A DNA stretch of 64,000 nucleotides from CAIXMG01 sp964628065 (lineage in GTDB: Bacteria > Patescibacteriota > Minisyncoccia > Phycocordibacterales > UBA1006), in assembly GCA_964628065.1 (NCBI GenBank), contig CAZVLM010000002.1, positions 4,065 through 68,064 on the forward strand, read 5' to 3'. Of the stretch, positions 63,375-64,000 are shown in pieces (within the stretch, counting starts at the first letter, position 1; every line of letters starts with the position of its first letter). The notes below the pieces were generated by a model. It was not told the origin of the DNA. It did no database searches and saw only the letters and a program-made list of their open reading frames with translations. Made by a program: the position numbers and the translations under genes.

Positions 63375-64000
63375 CTACCGTTGTACATCAATCTTATACC
63401 CTCGTCCAGGGACATTATGAATGAGCTTTTTCTTGCGAGGTGTATCAATCTTTTTTCTTAAATTAAGAACATGCATTTCAATCGTATTTGAAGTTGAGTC
63501 TACATTCATATCCCACACATGTTCCGTAATAGCCCCTCGAGAAACGACAGCGCCCTTATTCTTAAGGAGGTATTCAAGCAATCCAAATTCCTTCTTCGTA
63601 AGGTAGATAGAATTATTACCACGGGTAACTTGCTGGGTGGTGCTATCAAGGACCAAATCGTCGAGCGCGAAAGTCGTCTTAGAGCTTAATGTAGGCCTTC
63701 TGAGAATTGCCTGCATTCGAGCAAAGAGCTCGTCAAAGAAGAATGGCTTTGTCAGGTAGTCGTCAACCCCTCCGTTGAGTCCCTCAATAATATGCGGCAC
63801 ATCATCAGTAACCGAAATCATAATAATCGGGGTACTTCTTTTTGATGCATTCGGCTGATTCCTAATCTCTTCGCAAACAGAGAATCCGTTCTTTTCTGGG
63901 AGTCCGTAATCGAGCAAGACAATATCGTAGTCATTAGCTTTTGCTAGGCGAGCGCCTGTTTTTCCATCAGTTGCTACGTCTACAATATAGCACTTTTCCT
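63375..64000 (-). CDS. OmpR-family response regulator (5' end beyond the window)
   Basis: The frame stays open to the right edge (EKCYIVDVATDGKTGARLAKANDYDIVLLDYGLPEKNGF...), so the gene is truncated by the window. The phosphoacceptor Asp is in LLDYGLP, the switch Ser/Thr in IMISVTDD and the conserved Lys in DDYLTKPF. A winged-helix output domain follows (LTKKEFGLLEYLLKNKGAVVSRGAITEHVWD ... GRGYKI). It probably pairs with the adjacent histidine kinase. Confidence 0.93.
   Translation of the reverse strand, partial: EKCYIVDVATDGKTGARLAKANDYDIVLLDYGLPEKNGFSVCEEIRNQPNASKRSTPIIMISVTDDVPHIIEGLNGGVDDYLTKPFFFDELFARMQAILRRPTLSSKTTFALDDLVLDSTTQQVTRGNNSIYLTKKEFGLLEYLLKNKGAVVSRGAITEHVWDMNVDSTSNTIEMHVLNLRKKIDTPRKKKLIHNVPGRGYKIDVQR

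Overview
The window looks like a scaffold from a Patescibacteria (Candidate Phyla Radiation, Parcubacteria-like) genome. The supporting signs are inference from gene content and style. Housekeeping genes are scattered singly (ruvC, ruvB, ruvA, ruvX, tyrS, polA, holA, tsaE, rpsT, rplS, rel) rather than sitting in classical operons. Several are short versions of their families (Rel without ACT, Pol I with a degenerate proofreading domain, a Mur ligase with a membrane N-terminus). CGA is the favoured arginine codon, and TGA is a normal stop. Most genes have no Shine-Dalgarno and begin 6-8 nt after a TATAAT/TATACT-type hexamer, which implies widespread leaderless mRNAs. Two 100-N gaps (7805 and 14829) are each flanked by the same 55 bases on both sides, which looks like an assembly artefact.

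Layout. 0-8 kb: DciA-like protein, class A PBP, MntA/HepT toxin-antitoxin, tyrS, a tiny acidic protein, ruvC, an atypical secreted protein, ruvB and a structured non-coding RNA. 8-15 kb: PilB-type ATPase, MazF-like protein, a second atypical secreted protein and a large anchored surface protein. 15-24 kb: DUF3800, tsaE, polA, an ICMT-like methyltransferase coupled to holA, tRNA-Lys, a SpoU methyltransferase, ruvA and S20. 24-30 kb: DedA, a kinase-like protein, and an alpha/beta hydrolase, Mur ligase and Ddl wall cluster. 30-33 kb: an ECF sigma factor with two membrane proteins, facing a secreted two-repeat protein across an inverted repeat. 33-44 kb: small membrane proteins, a cytochrome b5 plus DUF2231 pair, DUF305, an AlkD-like protein, ruvX, a peptidoglycan-binding plus chagasin-like protein, a second DedA, PilM, HNH and tRNAs. 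44-56 kb: RluA, L19, kelch, a PAP2-APH fusion, Rel, an ART-like toxin or effector, MsrA, an FAD oxidoreductase and PhhB.

The most unusual region is 56-64 kb. A winged-helix regulator with a perfect palindrome over its own promoter diverges from a cyclodipeptide synthase of the NYH type. This is followed by a SAM methyltransferase and a secreted peptidoglycan amidase. A convergent transcription unit then encodes a response regulator, a 35-aa peptide, a membrane histidine kinase and a 615-aa two-domain protein with both class II-like (DLDD) and class I-like (DDVLD) terpene synthase motifs. Together they suggest small-molecule synthesis in a lineage usually thought to lack it.

A family of palindromic repeats pervades the window, as single ~50-60 bp units and as ~145-260 bp compound elements with inverted ends. 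Copies sit in frame inside tsaE, polA, holA and pilB, and one supplies the stop codon of the AlkD-like gene. Coding copies are read in one frame as PLLQGEG and have a loop that avoids a stop codon. This resembles the in-frame palindromic elements of Rickettsia.
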